From contig NC_088679.1 in assembly GCF_950023065.1 (NCBI RefSeq), positions 39,246,001 to 39,310,000 on the forward strand: a stretch of 64,000 nt of DNA, read 5' to 3'. Both the position numbers and the translations under genes were made by a program. This DNA comes from Planococcus citri. Its lineage: Eukaryota; Arthropoda; Insecta; Hemiptera; Pseudococcidae. Every line of letters starts with the position of its first letter. Within the stretch, counting starts at the first letter, position 1. The notes under the pieces were generated by a model that had not been told where the DNA came from, searched no databases, and saw only the letters and a list, made by a program, of their open reading frames with translations. Below, piece by piece: positions 35,701-47,072 of the stretch.

Positions 35701-38580
35701 CTCTCGGTCACTGTATGGTCGGTTTTAATAATTTTTTTTTATCACAGAATGGAGATGGAGATCCATAAATGAGCTTAAAAAAATTTCGACCAAAAATAGA
35801 ATTAAGGGTTCTACGGAGTTCTAAAGTTTAGAAAATAGGTGGTGTAGAAATGAATGAATTTGATAAAAAAGTGAAATGGCCAGTTATGATCGCGAAATAC
35901 GAGTACACAATTCTTGTACTCACCTTCAAAAGCCCAACTTCATTTAAAAAAAAGTCCCAAAATCTGAAAATGTGCGATATTAGCATAAACATTCTACACA
36001 TTTGAACCTAAAAAATTCTAACGTAGGGGAGGGGGGATTTTTTTAAATGTAGGGATCCGAATATGGCACATACCACCCTATACTATGTATAAGTCTCCCT
36101 TGTTTCTCAAGAGGAGGGAATGAGACCTTTCCAAAAATCAGGTTTTCGAGTTTTTCTTTGAAAATATGGTTTCAAGAAGAAAATAGTCTTGAAAATTCAG
36201 TTTGGTGAATTTGAGTGCACGAGATGAGTCGATAATTGCGAAAAATTAACCAATGCAGGTACTTATCTACGTAATTCAATTTTTTATCGTTTGTTTCCAA
36301 TTTTTGAGTAGGTACATACTTGGCGAAAATTTTGTTTGTAATTTTATAAGTTGAAATTTTCTTTCTCTAAATTTAGTATGTTAATTGGAAAAAAAATTCG
36401 TGTGAGGAAATATTGCTGGTTTCTTGAATTGCCTGCTCTCTTGGTAAAAAAAAATAAGTTTTCACTTCTTAAATATATCGTCAATTTGTCCCTTAAATTC
36501 TAAACATAGGCAACACCTTTGCCTATACAACAGTTTTATTCTGAGAAGTATTGCTATCCACTTACTGGATCATTATGCTCTATCCTTTTTGGAGGATAGA
36601 TGAAGAAAGCTACTAACAGTATCAGAATTTTTAAAAATCGATTAACACTCCTTATTCTGCGTCTTTCTACAACTGAACAAACTGAAAATATTGCATTGCT
36701 ATTCTTACGAGTAGTTCCTATACTTTCTAAGCAATTACGTGTATCTTAAACTCTATTACAGAACAAAAAAAAATGCAGCAAAAAAGTATCTTTTGCAAAT
36801 GTTTAGAATTGTGCAATAAAATACCGTATAAACTAGAAACGATGCACATTTCAGTCTCAACGTAATTTTTTTTTACTTGGTGCTGGTTATTGTTTTACAC
36901 TGATAGGTACCCTACCTACTTATTCTTCATGTTCTAGGAATTTACATTCCGGTATTCCATGCTTATTGGGGAAAATTGTTTCTTATTCTTATTCGTTGAT
37001 CGTTTTGAAATAATTCTAATTGAATGAAAAACAGCAAGTATCGTATGGTGAAGCCTAAATGGCTGAACTTGTCCTCGTTTCTCTTTAAAAATTTATCTGG
37101 TGGGTATTTTTTTTTCTCGATCACATATGCATATAAAAAATAAGTAGATACTTAACTGTCTCTCACGACAGCATGTGAAAAATTTTTTCTAGCTATAATA
37201 ATTCTGTATCGAATACTCACCTACTTCTTTAACATTCATTTGTGACCTATGATCGTCGTATCAGCTTCGTATAAAAGGTACCTATGTACGTACTCGTATA
37301 AATTTTTACCGCGTTGTTTTATTCCAGCTCAATGATTCTGTTGTGTAAAAAGGAATAAAAAGTAATATTTCGCAAAACGATCAGTACAAAATGGCAGTTG
37401 TAGATCGAATTTTACATTAAATATTGTACACAGACACACATATGTTCCCATGGGTTCAATTTTGAAAGAAATGATAGAAACTTTGGAAAAGCTAAAATAA
37501 ATGGGAAAATGATTGCGTTTCTCGCGTAATGTTACGTTTACATTATTCCCGCATCGTCGATTTGAAATAAAAAAATAGCGAAAAACAAGTGCATTTTGTA
37601 CTTTTGATGTGTTATAGAAAGCGTGAAACATTGATGGTGAATTTTTTCAACTCTACGCGATTTGTTAATAAGGATACCTATTTGCTGAAATAGGCAGTTC
37701 AATCGTAGTTTCGAATTTTAAACAGAAAAAAAATAGACCCTTCCGATGTTGTGAAAAGTTTCCTCATATTTTCTTTTTTTTTGTAAATAAGTTTTTGGAA
37801 ATCGACGTAGGCATGAAAAAATTGGGATTTGTTAAGTACTTTTGTTCACATTAAATTTTCCAATTATTTAACCGAGTTTATTTTATCTTCATCAATCTCC
37901 TTATACTTACCTATACTAGTTGAATACGATAATCTTTTGGTTAAATTTAACAAGTAGGTGAGTATATTTATCTGCTGGAGGTTATTTCATTTTAACCAAG
38001 CGATGAATTTGTAAACGTGTTATTTCGTATCTATCCTTTCAGACCATCACATTTATTTAAGTTTATTCGCGACGAACGTCGCGTCGCTCATTTATATGTT
38101 TCGCTGCTAAAATGCAACCACTTAACTTTTCGATTGTTTTAAAACAACTCTCAGGCTGAAAATCTCAATTTGTAAAGCGGAACCGAGCTCGCATCTAGGA
38201 AATGTTCTTCAACGAGTATAAAACTTTAGATATTTCGAGCGTACATATTTTTTTGTACGCAAATGAAGCAAGCTTCAAGCTGTACCGGGCTTTCTGCAAT
38301 ATGGGGTACGAATTTTTAAGTGCTGGGTAAAAACAGCGTTGGTTTGAACAAACTGCATTTAATTGTTACGATGTGTGGAAACTTCAAATTTTACATACCC
38401 ATACCTTTTGCAGTTTAAAAGAAATGTTGCATTAGTGACTTGGGAATTGAGCAATATTTGGTAAAAATGTGTTTTGGATTGAAGATCTAGGTATCCCTAT
38501 TGCCCAAGGTCCTCAAATAGGTACTAGGATTTTTCCTTTCTTAAATACAAAATTAAAGACTTGAATTCAGGCATGTATAT
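32742..38580. other. AT-rich stretch with no supported gene
   Basis: Frames at 34601-34885, 35132-35326, 35209-35502 and 37329-37631 show no motif or splice context. A TACCTACCTACC cluster lies at about 33658, an (ATA)n run at about 35008, and family B copy 2 at 36100-36245. Confidence 0.5.
36100..36245 (+). repeat. Dispersed repeat family B, copy 2
   Basis: Shares ordered blocks GAATGAGACC, TCCAAAAAT, AAGAAAAT and ATGAGTCGATAAT with 9111-9330. Confidence 0.35.
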
Positions 38581-38582
38581 CC

Positions 38583-38946
38583 GTGAGAATAGAAAAGAAC
38601 TAAGTCCAATTTTTTCAAGTTTTCAGGAAACTCAAAAAAACTGCAGATTTATTCAAAAACCAACAGTTTCGGGAAAAAACGCTTTTGATTGTTGAAACAG
38701 GACCCCAAAACACAACTTTTAGCGCAATCGCGAAAAAAAGGCAGATTAAAAAAAATGTACCTGGGTAATTCTCAAAAAAAGGCAAATTTTGGTATGCAAA
38801 ATTTTGAAAAACAAAATCACTTTTTGGAAAAATTTCAAAAAGTGAAAGTTTATGGTAAAACCTGTGAGAAACATGCCGTGTACACAAATTTTACTCTTTT
38901 TTGAGAATTGCTCTTCTAACTTATGCTCCTTTCTATTCTCAATCAC
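38583..38946. mobile_element. Possible MITE, 364 bp, related to family C
   Basis: The left end GTGAGAATAGAAAAGAACTA and the inverse of the right end GTGATTGAGAATAGAAAGGA share GAGAATAGAAA, and both then have TAAGT. The motif resembles the family C ends at 15020-15542 (GGTGAGAACAGAAAGG). The overlapping frames on both strands (38615-38887, 38689-38904, 38746-38949, 38852-39034) reflect its A-rich interior. Confidence 0.35.
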
Positions 38947-39034
38947 CAAAAATTTCTCTTATTTTCGCTCGAACTCGATTAGAACTTATTCTTGCAATCT
39001 ATCATCACATCACTTTGCCGGTTATCCCGATTGA

Positions 39035-40026
39035 AAATACCAGAACAAGTCGCAGAAACTATAAGGATATGTATTTTGTAAATCAGTTTTTCAAGTTAAA
39101 ATTTTTTTTGTTTGAAAATCGTCTATTTTTAGTACGAAAATACGTTTAAACGCCCAAAAATGATACCTGTACTTTGAGAAGTTTGTTTTTAATTTTAATT
39201 TTTTTTTTGGAGGGTATTTATAATTACAAGATTATTACACCCGGTAGTACATATGAGGATTTTAGATTTGGTTTGTGAGGTTGGTGTTCTTTATTAGGGT
39301 GATGAATTTTTGTATTTCGGATGGTTCGTCAGGTACCATGTTTAATATTTTTTCGCAATGCAACAAATTTTTCAAAAAAAATCTAATTTCAATTTTAAAC
39401 AAAAATCTTTTTTACCTTCAACACACTATTGCGATGTTGCCAAACACCACCTTATTGTGTAACAACATTAAAAGTAGATCCGGTGTATTTAAGCTATAGT
39501 CAAGATCGCCTCATAGACTCAGAGATATGTGCAATAAATCTGCTAAAAAGAAAGGTTTCACTTTAGTGCTTCTATGAGTTTTGATAATTCTTTTCCAAAA
39601 TGTCAGGATGTATTTTTTTTTTTTTTTTGTCGGAAATTGGAAGGGTAGAATCATCCACAAATGTGGTCAATAGTAGTACAGTAAAGGATCCTGGTTATGA
39701 TTATAGATTTTGTATTGGTCGGTGGAAGAGGTAGCGAAAAGGGGCATTTGAGTGTAAATTCCATAATGAATTTCGTCAAACTATGGGTGACATTGCCAAT
39801 GTATTTCCCTAAAAATGATTTTATCACAATCATTCGTACTGACTGATCTGCTTTAAATAACATCATTATTATATCTATAAATAATTGCGGTAAGTACATA
39901 CATTGATAAGTACCTAATTAAATACGCATAATAAATAAAGAGGAAAACCCCAAATACGCATTCTAGCACCCAGCCCAGATAACATTACTGAGATAGGTAC
40001 TCAATTCGGCGGAATATTTTTACAGA
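39035..40026. other. Region with no supported gene
   Basis: AT-rich with a long T run near 39608. Open frames at 39275-39499 and 39651-39899 have no supporting context. Confidence 0.45.
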
Positions 40027-40057
40027 TTGTTTACCATAATAATAAAGTGTTTTCAGA

Positions 40058-40515
40058 AGTACATTATGAAAGTTACGATACCGGTATCGAGACGTATTCT
40101 TATAATATTAAGACATTCGAAGCACGACTTTCGCAATCGAATTGGCCACGCTTTTAAATTCCGCCGAAGTTACTGTAATAGAATAATAGATATGAAGGGT
40201 TGCACGCTGATATTTTCGAAGGGGGCCGAAATCGTAGTCGAATTGGAGGTGCACGAGGGACACTCCAGCAAGTTGTTAGATAGTATCGCATAGGCTAACG
40301 CATGCTCCTTTTCAACTCCAGAGCGTTTTTATACACGTCTCATCGTAACATCTCCAGTATTAGGCTTCATTTTCGGTTGAAGCCGTTGAACGGTGCCGTC
40401 GCGTGGCATGAGTGTCAAAGGTCGCGCGTTGTTAATTTTGTCGTTTGTCGTTCCGTGAACCACATTTTTTTTTATTTTATTTTATTTTTTTTATAAATAT
40501 ACATTCATCTTGCAG
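40058..40515 (+). promoter_or_regulatory. GC-elevated block upstream of the signal-peptide exon: candidate promoter or 5' UTR
   Basis: From about 40080 to 40440 the sequence is clearly less AT-rich and carries CpGs. A good acceptor (GTGTTTTCAG) ends at 40057. The block contains an 88-codon frame (40027-40293) whose peptide shows no motif. From 40465 to 40515 it passes into a long T-rich tract ending CATCTTGCAG, a strong 3' splice site. I read it as leader or promoter sequence of the gene whose first coding exon follows; no consensus donor inside the block was found, so its exact exon limits are open. Confidence 0.3.
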
Positions 40516-40559
40516 CATGATGTACAGACTTTTTCTTCCTATTTTTGTTTTAACTATAG
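40516..40559 (+). CDS. First coding exon of a secreted/membrane protein (signal peptide only)
   Basis: A T-rich tract and TTGCAG (AG at 40514-40515) precede the exon, so the 5' UTR is spliced. One base later, ATG at 40517 opens MMYRLFLPIFVLTI plus one base, and the exon ends at ATAG|GTGAGT (donor at 40560), a consensus 5' splice site, in phase 1. The peptide is a short basic start followed by a hydrophobic core, the front of a signal peptide whose cleavage site must be in the next exon. Many insect genes for extracellular immunoglobulin proteins place a phase-1 intron just after such an exon, so a cell-surface or secreted product is likely. No continuation was found in the remaining 23 kb, implying a very long first coding intron. 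The family cannot be told from fourteen residues. Confidence 0.62.
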
Positions 40560-43500
40560 GTGAGTTTTGTTTCTTTTTTTTCCTCATAAATGTGCTAAAC
40601 TGAACCGGCATAACGTGTTGTAGCATGCTCGCTGTGTATTTTAGTCCGCACTCGGTATATTTACCTACCGGCTTAGATGAACGTTATTTCCCATTTTATA
40701 CTTCAAGAATTTGAAACATTTTAAATACCTAGCTAAAATTTTTCAAATGCATTTTCTCTACAAACGAGAAAATTCCATTATTATTTTCGATCAAATGTTT
40801 TCAATTAGGTATTTATATTGAATTCGCGTACAATGAAATATTCAAATTTTCTATTTGAATTATACGATGCATTAATTAATAGAATGGAGGTCAAATTGGA
40901 AATTTAGCTATTCGGACTCAACGTCTTCATCAATGGAGTATGTTACAAATATCGCGAACAAGTTCAGTTTTATAAAATTATCATTTGAATAAGAAACAAT
41001 ACCGCATGAAGGACTAGAGGAACTAAAATTTGCAAATAATGATATTTTAAAGAAATTAAAAAAAATTGCAGCAGCATAGTCTATTCAGTGTGAGGTGAAT
41101 AAGTGGAAGGGAGAAGAGGGGGTTATCAATTATGGAACTGGTCAACATTTTGACATACCCTAGCACCCGGGTAGCTGTTTTTCTGTTATAGACCATTTAG
41201 TGCATCTAAAATTGTTTGAGCAAAGAAAACCGATGGTTTGAAGTAATTCGACTGAAATTTTGAGTGAATTCTCATTGTTATGTTTTTCAATTTTTTTTTT
41301 CAGAGCTGACTTCTTTTTCTGGAAGGAGGTAGCCATTTACATACATGGAAGTCCTTGCGCAAATAGGTACCTATTAAGGTTCTGAAACGTAGGATTATTT
41401 TTACCTGGTACCTACCTACACCAAAATTTCTGCCCAGGTTTGATTGTGTGAGGGAATACTTTTTTGCTGTAGAAAACAATTTTTCTGCATTTTAACTGGG
41501 AAGGAACTATACGTAGATCTCGTTTTTTTGAATGAGTCAGAACCTGATAAAGTGTCTTTTTTGTGATTCGAAATCAGTAATTTGTTCGTTTTTCCTTTGG
41601 GAAATTTTCTTTTCTGCATCCTCAAATATTTTATACTTGTTTGAAGTTTTTTTCTCAGATTTTCAGTTCTTCAGAGAGAAAACTTATGAAAATATGCGTC
41701 AATTTTCTCAATATCAGTAGAATGTTCATTGTTCACCATAACCGTCTGAAACAGTGTCATTGGCCCCTGTCTAGCAAAGTGTTTCAACTTTTATTCTTTT
41801 TGAGAATTTTTTTTTGCATAAGTGAAAAACAGATTTCAATGAGTCATTCTATTTCGTATGGAATAATTATTGGAAAATTTTCATTCTCTCTACATGCCTA
41901 CTTTGTAGTACTAGAGTAGCTATTTCAAAGTACATACTACTATGCACCTAATTACCTAATCATATAAAATTGGATTGGCGATATTTCTCATTATGTAACA
42001 AAGTACGTACATTTTTATTATGGATACATAATTATGACTTAAGTAATTAAGTATGTGTATCTCTAAAGCTAGGCAATATTTTCTAAAACGGTAATTTTTG
42101 ACCTCGCCATTTTCTTTTTAAACAAAATTCTTTTTGTAAAATTAAAAACAAAAGAAATTGTTTTTCTAAAAATTGGCAGAAAATGAATTATTTTTAATTC
42201 CTCTTCTCTCTTTTATTGAAATATTATAAATACTGCTAAATACTCAAATTCATAAAAAAATAAAATATGAAATAATTTGTTTCATTCAAGTTCCCTTTAG
42301 TAGTCCCTAATATGCATAGAGAACTCATCCCTCAAACTTCTTAGCTCGTCAGTAAACATAGAATTATGCCAAAACTAATGCAACCTAATATGACAAATGG
42401 CAATTTTATCACACTTTGTGGTAAAATAAGTTTTAAAATGTGGTTTTGAATTTAAAATGTTTTTTGTGGTATTCGTACAAGACTAATGTTGGTTAAAAAA
42501 TACCTGTACTTTTTATAAATTGAGAACATTTTGACTTTTTCGACATTCTAGTTTCAGAATTGCAATTTTTTAATTTTTTGGATTTTGGCGAATTGACAAT
42601 TTCAAAAAATTGTTGAGCTCATTTTTATCACCTTATGTTACATGACAAAAGGGTAGGTAGGTAAGTATTAAGATGCGTTGCAAAAAAATCCAAAAATGTT
42701 GATCAAATTCAAAGAAGACTTTCATTTTGAGTTAAAAGTTACTCAGTAAAAGTTTCAGCTCTGGAGGTGCTTCTGGAAGAGAGATATAGACTCTCAAACA
42801 GGAGACATTATTTTCGAAAAAATAGGGGTTTTCCGCCCCAGCCCCTGCCTCACCTGATTCAGGAAAAATTGTTCGGTTTCTAAAGATACAACGTATAGGC
42901 CAATGGGTCATTGTTGTCAAAATAGAAGACCAAAAGCGGTTGAAAATTCGCAAATCGCTAATTTTTGGGCAAATTCGTGTTTAATAAATATTTTCCATCA
43001 TAGATGTCTGAAACTAGGAGAATACGAGTATTTTGGAAAACAAATATGCCAATTTATTAATCATTAGATATTGCAATTTCAAAAAACTCAAACAAAAATT
43101 GATGAATTTTTGGCCATTTTTCTTCATATTAGATATTATTTTGGAATTGGCAAAGTTACTGCGAACCCTACCAAGTAAGAGCACTTAATCTGTAAGTACT
43201 AGGTACGTATTGATTTGACTAAAAACTATTTCGAATGTGCTGAAAGAAAACCAACCATCTTTCAAAAGAAGTTAGATAAATGTTGTGGCTAACTTTCCGT
43301 GACATTTTGCGTGGTGAAAAATGTATTTTAATTTTGGCGTATTATTTTTTGCTCGTGATTATTTCCTGTTGATATAAATTAATTGAGAAGTCTCGACAAA
43401 TTGGAACCCATTAGGAGAAGCTGAGAAAGTTATTTACAACTTTCATTTATCCAAAAATACCCGAAGGAAAGCCTACAGTTTGGCAATATTTTATAAAATT

Positions 43501-46500
43501 ACAATAAAATATTAGGTAGTTCCTTTTTTGTCAAAACGTTTAGGTAGTTTCATATTTGTAAAATATCGAAGTAGGTACGAGTATTTTTAGGCCATTGAAT
43601 CAAATTTCTTTACAAAAATCTGCTTCAAACCCCTCTATTTTGAAAATTGTATAAAAATTTCTTTAAAAAACATGCCTCGAAAATAATATCCTGAGAGTAT
43701 AGGTACATTTTTATAGCGAAACATACGAGCATTAAATTTTTTATACAAATACCATCTTGCCACTTTTCCTTCCGCTTTCCCCAGCTGTGGATATAATTTC
43801 TCTTCTTCTCGCGAAAATATACGTCAAAGAGTGTTATTCGATATTATCAGAATCGATTGATTGAATTTTCGACCCTTACTAAAGCGCTATCTTTCGGTAT
43901 TCTGATTTTTTTGTTGCTAAAAACCAGAAAGTGTTAATTGAAACCTTTCTATTCTTTCGTAGTGGTACACGTTCGACTGGAATGAGATAAAATCTGTACC
44001 TATCGGAGTAATTTTATACCATTTCTGTGTTTTTCGCTCATGCATTAAAATTTTTTGTTCTCGATTTGGTTTGAAATTCACGATGTGTTTTGGGATTTTA
44101 AGTTTTATACAGAGCGATAGAGTGAGATAGAACATGATTATAGGTACCTCTATCTAGCTAATAATGCTACCTACGTGTACGTGTTTTTTTGACACTGCGC
44201 TTTTGGCTTTGAACTTATCCCGTAGTGGTATAGCTTTTGAGCTGAAAACAACGTGTATAAGCGATATAATTAACGTTTGATGAATTAACTCTGTTAAACA
44301 CAATAAGCAAAGAGCTGCACAATCGAATTCAAAGCAATGTATAATTATGCCATAATATACCTAAACCTACGAGAGCGTAGTATATACACTACACACATAG
44401 AATAGGTAGGTACGTAGCTCGCTGGTAATACGAGTACCTAGCTTTATACATATACGTACAAATGTAGGTAGCGTGTTAATAATTCACTGACCAAATTAAA
44501 CTAAAGGGTAGGTAAAGATTCTCTTGGGAGATGTTTTTGGTTAAACGTAATTTTTTCCATGTTCGATAAATTCTCAACGACGCGGTTAAAATATTCCCAA
44601 CGTAATTTCGTCAAAATTCATTAACTTTTAAAGAATCGAGATAAGAAAATTGCACTATTTACATAATACAGTTTAATCAATAGGTCTTTTTTTTGTCGTT
44701 TAAATACACCAGCAAGTTTTAAAAAAGGAGATTATAACGATTAGTCATTTTATTTTCGTCACGAAGTTTTTCTTTTTTATGATACAATATGCGTAGAGCT
44801 TCTCCAGAAAAGTAATTACTGAACTAATCCATCCGCGGAAAAAGTTGTAAAGGTCGCATAATAAATTAAGAAAAAAATACGATTTTTATTACACTTTAAC
44901 GTCTTTTAGAGTTTCTTTTTTTTCCCTCTCGTCTTCGATGCAAGGAAAACTTCGATAGTAGATTCGCTATTGCGAAAATTTGATTTAAATTACGCCCATG
45001 TTATTAAAGGAAATGAACTTCCTTGAAGAATTTGTTATCCGATCTCGTTGACCGCTTACAACTTTTTTCACTAAAGCTTCTTCGTTTTTCTTCCTGTACT
45101 ATCTTACATCTTTTTCTGACCGTCGTGTCGTATATAGAGAATTTACTTACTTACTTTGTATCGAATGCAGAATTTTTTCACACATTGATGTAAAAACTTT
45201 GTTATTCGATTGTGTTTTTTGCTGTTGTTGTTATTGTTATCATTTTTTTTCCAAGACTGCAAACTTTTTCTTTAGTACGTAATATTTTTTCTGCACAGCA
45301 GGTGTGCTTATTCGAAACATTAGAGTTATCAAAGTATGGAGAAAATTCTATTTTTGAGGTAGGTATTTTGGATTTTTAAAAACATGCCAACCCTTCTTAC
45401 TCGTGTAGGTATTTATCAAAAGGAATAATTTTTCCATAATAGACTCCTATACCTACTCCTACGTGATGAACATTCGTATAAATGTACGTATATGAACGAG
45501 TGCCACATTACCTACCTACATACGTTAATGTGAAGTTTCTTTTGAACCTGGGCTTTTTGTGATGAGAGTAAAACTCTACAGCGCCATAAAATCGGAGTGA
45601 AGAAACTTGTAAAATACTTTTTCAGACACAGAATACCGAGTGAGGATGGATAGACGTGTATTCCTGAGTAAAATTCCAATAGTGAAGAAGATTTAGTATT
45701 ATTTTTTTAAGTATGTGCGTTGAATAAATAACTCGACGAAGTAATAAACAAGGATCGTATTTACGGTATTTGAACTTGGAATTGTAAACCCTGAGAAAGA
45801 TGCCGAGTTTTGTGAAAAGTATGTGAAAAGTTTCAACTTCTTATACTCGTAAGCGTTGCTGCTTTATTGTGACAGAGTATGATGGTTTTCGATATAAATG
45901 AACACTCGAAATATACCATAAAACTTCGTCCTTATCAATTTTTTTCTCTTAATAATCGATCGAAAAAAAGCGAGAACGTTTCTTGTGAAGTAAAAAATAA
46001 ACGAAATAGTTTCTTCTGGCCGGCTTGCACTGAAAGAACATTAAGACAGAGTATAAGATATCGGCGTCTGTCGTTGCCTTCGAGTGATTTCGAGAGCTGT
46101 GGATTTAAGTGAAATTTTTCGGATAAATTTTCACGAACAGAATTTTCCCCCTTTTTAAAGCTTTGGAATTGAAAATGTGTATTTTGGGGTTTTTTATTCT
46201 CCCTCTTACTTACCCTTTTTCTGCTAGATGAATAGGGGAAATCGATTATCCTCTTGGTATGGTTTCATCGTCTAAAGTCTAAAATACTTGAGTATCTGTC
46301 TACATACTTACAACAGGTACCTAACTATTTTACAAACGTGAAAAACTTAATCATGTTGTTTTATATTTTGACCATTTTAGAATATCTAGATGACGTTTTT
46401 TTGCCCTGTGTGCTTAATGAAGATATCTTCATGGAAATTCAACATTATTTTGTATGAATTCATAAATTTTCACTCTAGATTTTTTTAAATACCTACCATT

Positions 46501-46816
46501 AGGTATTCTTGTTTCTAACCTACGAAGGTTATTCACATTACTCGCAAGTTTTGATTAAATTTTTGGAATCTTTCATACATACGACGTTACCAGAATTACT
46601 TACTTGATCTCTCAATTACCTGTAGAGCTTTTTGGTGAAAAAATTACCTATTCATCAATTTCAATTGAAGAGCATAAACTGATGGCCAAGATTTGAAAAA
46701 TATCATTATTTTCATACAAAATCATCTTTAAAAATTTATTTAATTATGAAAAAAAATTTTCTAGCTGCTATTGAACTCTAGAAATTAGGCTCCTATGAGT
46801 TCAGTGAGCCCTAAAT
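40560..46816 (+). other. Probable long intron, no further exon seen
   Basis: If the exon ending at 40559 is real, this is the beginning of its downstream intron, running past the window end. No segment with good acceptor, phase-1 open frame and donor was recognised. A 77-codon frame at 45879-46112 (MMVFDINEHSKYTIKLRPYQ...) in a slightly GC-richer patch is the best candidate and remains unsupported. Confidence 0.35.
42925..43020 (-). repeat. Dispersed repeat family A, copy 3 (reversed)
   Basis: Read on the minus strand, blocks GTTTCAGACATC, ATTAAACACGAATTTG, AGCGATTTGCGAATTTTCAA and CCGCT match the copies at 5040-5215 and 30960-31125. Confidence 0.45.
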
Positions 46817-47072
46817 AATTGAAGCATGCGTTTCCAAAACGCACTAAGTCCATTTTCAAAGATTCTGAGGTTTACAAGGCCATTTAGCATAAAGTTTGCG
46901 TCCCAAAATGGCTAATTTTTTGATATGTTGTGCCCAAGTGTCTTGACTACAACATATCGAAAAATCAGCCAATTTTGGGTCATTTCTACGTGTCCAAATT
47001 GTACTAAGTACCATGAATTTCTTATCAATATTGTTTTGGACTTAGTGCGTTTTGGAAACGTATGCTTTAATT
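46817..47072. mobile_element. MITE, 256 bp, with nested inner hairpin
   Basis: The terminal inverted repeats are 36 bp with about 34 matches (inward: AATTGAAGCATGCGTTTCCA and continuing AAACGCACTAAGTCCA). Inside, 46911-46981 contains a second inverted pair, CCAAAATGGCTAATTTTTTG and its near inverse. The TTCCAAAAC..C..GTCCATTTTCA motif is also in the termini of the element at 56172-56554, so the two are probably related. There is no clear target duplication and no coding capacity. Confidence 0.72.

Noticed and set aside
45879..46112. 77-codon frame in a slightly GC-richer patch
   Set aside because: Protein-like in parts but without acceptor, donor or motif. Kept only as a possibility within the long intron.
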